A stretch of DNA of 8,231 nucleotides from JADJAH01 sp964615795 (GTDB taxonomy: Bacteria > Bacteroidota > Ignavibacteria > Tepidaquicellales > Tepidaquicellaceae), in assembly GCA_964615795.1 (NCBI GenBank), contig CAZTQR010000102.1, positions 1-8,231 of the forward strand, written 5' to 3'. Below are positions 6,805 to 8,231 of the stretch, piece after piece. Made by a program: the position numbers and the translations under genes. Each line of letters begins with the position of its first letter. Positions within the stretch are counted from its first letter, which is position 1. A model generated the notes under the pieces. That model did not search any database and had not been told where the DNA came from. It was given only the letters and a program-made list of their open reading frames with translations.

Positions 6805-7762
6805 TATACTGCTCCTTTATTCTTTTTATCATTTCGAATATTTGTATTGAGCCGCTTCCCGGACAAAGCAGTTCTTCTCCCCTCGTAATTGCGCCGTAAA
6901 TGTTCCGGTAAGCAGCAGGCAATGCTTCTTCAAACTTCACCGGTGCAGATTCTGTAAGTTCATACATCATGTAACCGCTGAAACTTCTGTTTGAAGTGAC
7001 TGCATACTTCTCAATCTCATTCATGTAGTTGAACTTCACTCTTCCCTCGCTTCCGACAATGTCAATCTCCGCGAATGAAATACGTGACGGCTCAAGCGCA
7101 ATGAAAATGACCTCCATACCTCCTTTGTATCCAAGCCTGAACGAATAGCTGAAGTCCGTTTCTCCAAGCCCGCTCCTCGATGAAAGCGTAACAACTTCTT
7201 CAGGCATGCCGAAATACATGAGTACCAGGTCAATGTAGTGGGAAGCATTATGTATCAATCCCCTCCCGTAATAGAATGTTACAGAGTTTATGATTCCGAG
7301 CTTCCCGCTTTTAAGCATTGCCCCGATATCACTGAACTCCTTCAGGAATCTTCGCGTGTAATTTACCTGAATCGGTACGCGCACTTTTTCATACAATGCC
7401 GTGATCTCAGTAACTTCGTCTCTGCGAAGGCCGAGCGGCTTTTCGCAGAAGACTGCTTTCGGACCAGATTCAAGAGCCTTCTTCAGAAACGGAATATGTG
7501 TTTCGTCACTGCTTGCAATTGTGATCACATCGGGTTTCGTCTCATTCCACATCTCCACGGTATCTGTGTAAACAGGTATTCCGTGCCTGTCACTTATTTC
7601 ATTCAGAACTTCTTCATCAGTGTCCGCCGCGCCGCAAAGTTCAAAGAGTCCGGAATCCCGGATCGCCCTGAAATGTGTCAGCGCGCCGTCGCCCCTTCTT
7701 TCCCTGTCGAATTTATAGCCGATATCACCGCATCCCGTTATGCATGCACGTAGTTTAGTCAA
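6797..7762 (-). CDS. Gfo/Idh/MocA family NAD(P)-dependent sugar oxidoreductase
   Basis: This 321-residue protein has the two-domain layout of the Gfo/Idh/MocA family. The N-terminal Rossmann fold carries the dinucleotide motif GCGDIG (10-15) and the conserved FCEKPLG (Glu107-Lys108-Pro109). The C-terminal domain has NYTRRF (134-139) and NASHYIDLVLMYFG (172-185), where His175 and Asp178 sit at the usual catalytic H-x2-D position. It would oxidise a hydroxyl of a nucleotide or free sugar to a ketone, or reduce the reverse, in the cytoplasm. Lying directly before the aminotransferase, it plausibly makes the keto-sugar that is then aminated, as WbpB does before WbpE. The start is TTG: no ATG lies between it and the Rossmann motif, AAGGTGA sits six bases upstream, and the start overlaps the preceding stop by eight bases (TTGACTAA). 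TTG may hold its synthesis below that of its neighbour. Confidence 0.92.
   Translation of the reverse strand: MTKLRACITGCGDIGYKFDRERRGDGALTHFRAIRDSGLFELCGAADTDEEVLNEISDRHGIPVYTDTVEMWNETKPDVITIASSDETHIPFLKKALESGPKAVFCEKPLGLRRDEVTEITALYEKVRVPIQVNYTRRFLKEFSDIGAMLKSGKLGIINSVTFYYGRGLIHNASHYIDLVLMYFGMPEEVVTLSSRSGLGETDFSYSFRLGYKGGMEVIFIALEPSRISFAEIDIVGSEGRVKFNYMNEIEKYAVTSNRSFSGYMMYELTESAPVKFEEALPAAYRNIYGAITRGEELLCPGSGSIQIFEMIKRIKEQYNV
6812..6818 (-). promoter_or_regulatory. Strong ribosome binding site for the aminotransferase gene
   Basis: AAAGGAG on the minus strand, seven bases before the ATG at 6804-6802 and inside the last codons of the oxidoreductase gene. It suggests independent, efficient initiation despite the eight-base overlap. 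Confidence 0.8.
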
Positions 7763-8231
7763 TTCCCGTCACCTTCTTCTGAACCACTTCCGAATTGATC
7801 TTCAGAAGTTCCTGATGCGAATCAAGGTATGTGAGAATATCGGCGAGTCCGAAATCTTCTCCGCTCTTTGAAAGCTCTCTGTGCAAAGCCCTTATGAACT
7901 CAAGGTCTTCCGAAGTATCAAGCGCGATCCTCACAGGATAGTCCCTTTTCCATTTTTCGGGAGTCGGAAGGTTCTTCAGCTTGTATTCGTCTTTCCCTGT
8001 CCTGAAGAAATACAGAGACACATGCTCGCGGTCTTCAGGATCATCGGTTATCTCGCTTATATGCAGGAGGTCTTTGTAAGTGAACACTCTTACGTCCATT
8101 CCTAAAGGTATCTCCCGTTTCTCATCACCTACATACCCGATGTTTGTAACATAGTCATATCCGGGATAGTGCTCATGGAAGTATCCTGTTACATGATCGA
8201 TCACTTCGGGATCCATGAGAGGGCAGTCACC
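7755..8231 (-). CDS. SpsF-like cytidylyltransferase, N-terminus cut by the right window edge
   Basis: The visible 158 residues begin with GDCPLMDPEVIDHV. The GDCPL(M/I)DP motif carries the metal/nucleotide-binding Asp of SpsF (COG1861, related to CMP-Kdo synthetase). GMDVRVFTYKDL and the later DPEDREHVSLYF also match the family's GLDVEVF and DREHVTPY blocks, and WKRDYPVRIALDTSEDLEFI fits the conserved end. About 80-90 N-terminal residues, including the nucleotide-binding loop, lie outside the window; the ATG at 8214-8216 is an internal Met and not the start. SpsF proteins are thought to activate acidic or related sugars with CMP, and they commonly sit with aminotransferase and oxidoreductase genes in spore-coat, flagellin-glycosylation and capsule clusters. 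The stop overlaps the TTG start of the next gene by eight bases. The family is clear; the sugar is not. Confidence 0.85.
   Translation of the reverse strand, partial: GDCPLMDPEVIDHVTGYFHEHYPGYDYVTNIGYVGDEKREIPLGMDVRVFTYKDLLHISEITDDPEDREHVSLYFFRTGKDEYKLKNLPTPEKWKRDYPVRIALDTSEDLEFIRALHRELSKSGEDFGLADILTYLDSHQELLKINSEVVQKKVTGID
7769..7775 (-). promoter_or_regulatory. Ribosome binding site that supports the TTG start of the Gfo/Idh/MocA gene
   Basis: Read on the minus strand this is AAGGTGA, six bases before TTG at 7762-7760. It lies within the last codons of the SpsF-like gene. It is the main reason, with the lack of an in-frame ATG before the Rossmann motif, for accepting TTG. Confidence 0.65.

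Noticed and set aside
7036..7248. 70-codon minus-strand frame inside the Gfo/Idh/MocA gene
   Set aside because: It is an alternative frame of a gene with intact Rossmann and EKP motifs and has no motif of its own.
8214..8216. ATG as start of the SpsF-like gene
   Set aside because: The frame continues upstream into GDCPL, the family's conserved metal-binding motif, so this Met is internal and the gene runs off the window.

Overview
The window is a tightly packed stretch of surface-carbohydrate biosynthesis genes. Eight coding regions all lie on the minus strand and read from right to left. Neighbouring genes abut or overlap, so there is no room for internal promoters or terminators; this looks like the interior of one long operon that continues past both edges. 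The composition is mid-range (roughly mid-40s % G+C by eye). Two junctions carry strong AAAGGAG ribosome binding sites, and ATA, AGA and AGG codons are used freely. That fits an anaerobic Firmicute or another medium-GC bacterium, but the sequence does not identify the organism.

In order of transcription: (1) the C-terminal two thirds of an SpsF-like cytidylyltransferase, cut by the right edge; (2) a Gfo/Idh/MocA NAD(P)-dependent sugar oxidoreductase starting at TTG; (3) a DegT/DnrJ/EryC1/StrS PLP aminotransferase; (4) a GT-B-like protein of the capsule/CDP-glycerol transferase type; (5) a RimJ/RimL-type GNAT acetyltransferase; (6) an N-acetyl sugar amidotransferase of the WbpG/PseA type; (7) an amidase-signature hydrolase with its complete Lys-Ser-Ser triad; (8) a second capsule-synthesis-type glycosyltransferase, cut by the left edge.

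Together the enzymes suggest a route in which a nucleotide-activated sugar is oxidised, transaminated, N-acylated and then converted from N-acetyl to acetamidino, after which glycosyltransferases attach it. The oxidise/transaminate/acetylate/amidinate order resembles the WbpB-WbpE-WbpD-WbpG logic of Pseudomonas di-N-acetyl-mannosaminuronate synthesis. The SpsF-like gene instead hints at a CMP-activated acidic sugar. The final sugar cannot be decided from this window.

The most interesting point is the amidase gene, which overlaps the amidotransferase gene by 23 bases. Known WbpG enzymes receive ammonia from a HisH2/HisF2 pair that is not seen here, and an amidase-signature enzyme is a plausible replacement ammonia source, as GatA is in GatCAB. 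The second point is the junction between the amidase and the last glycosyltransferase, where an ATAA sequence sits exactly where an ATGA stop/start overlap would be expected.
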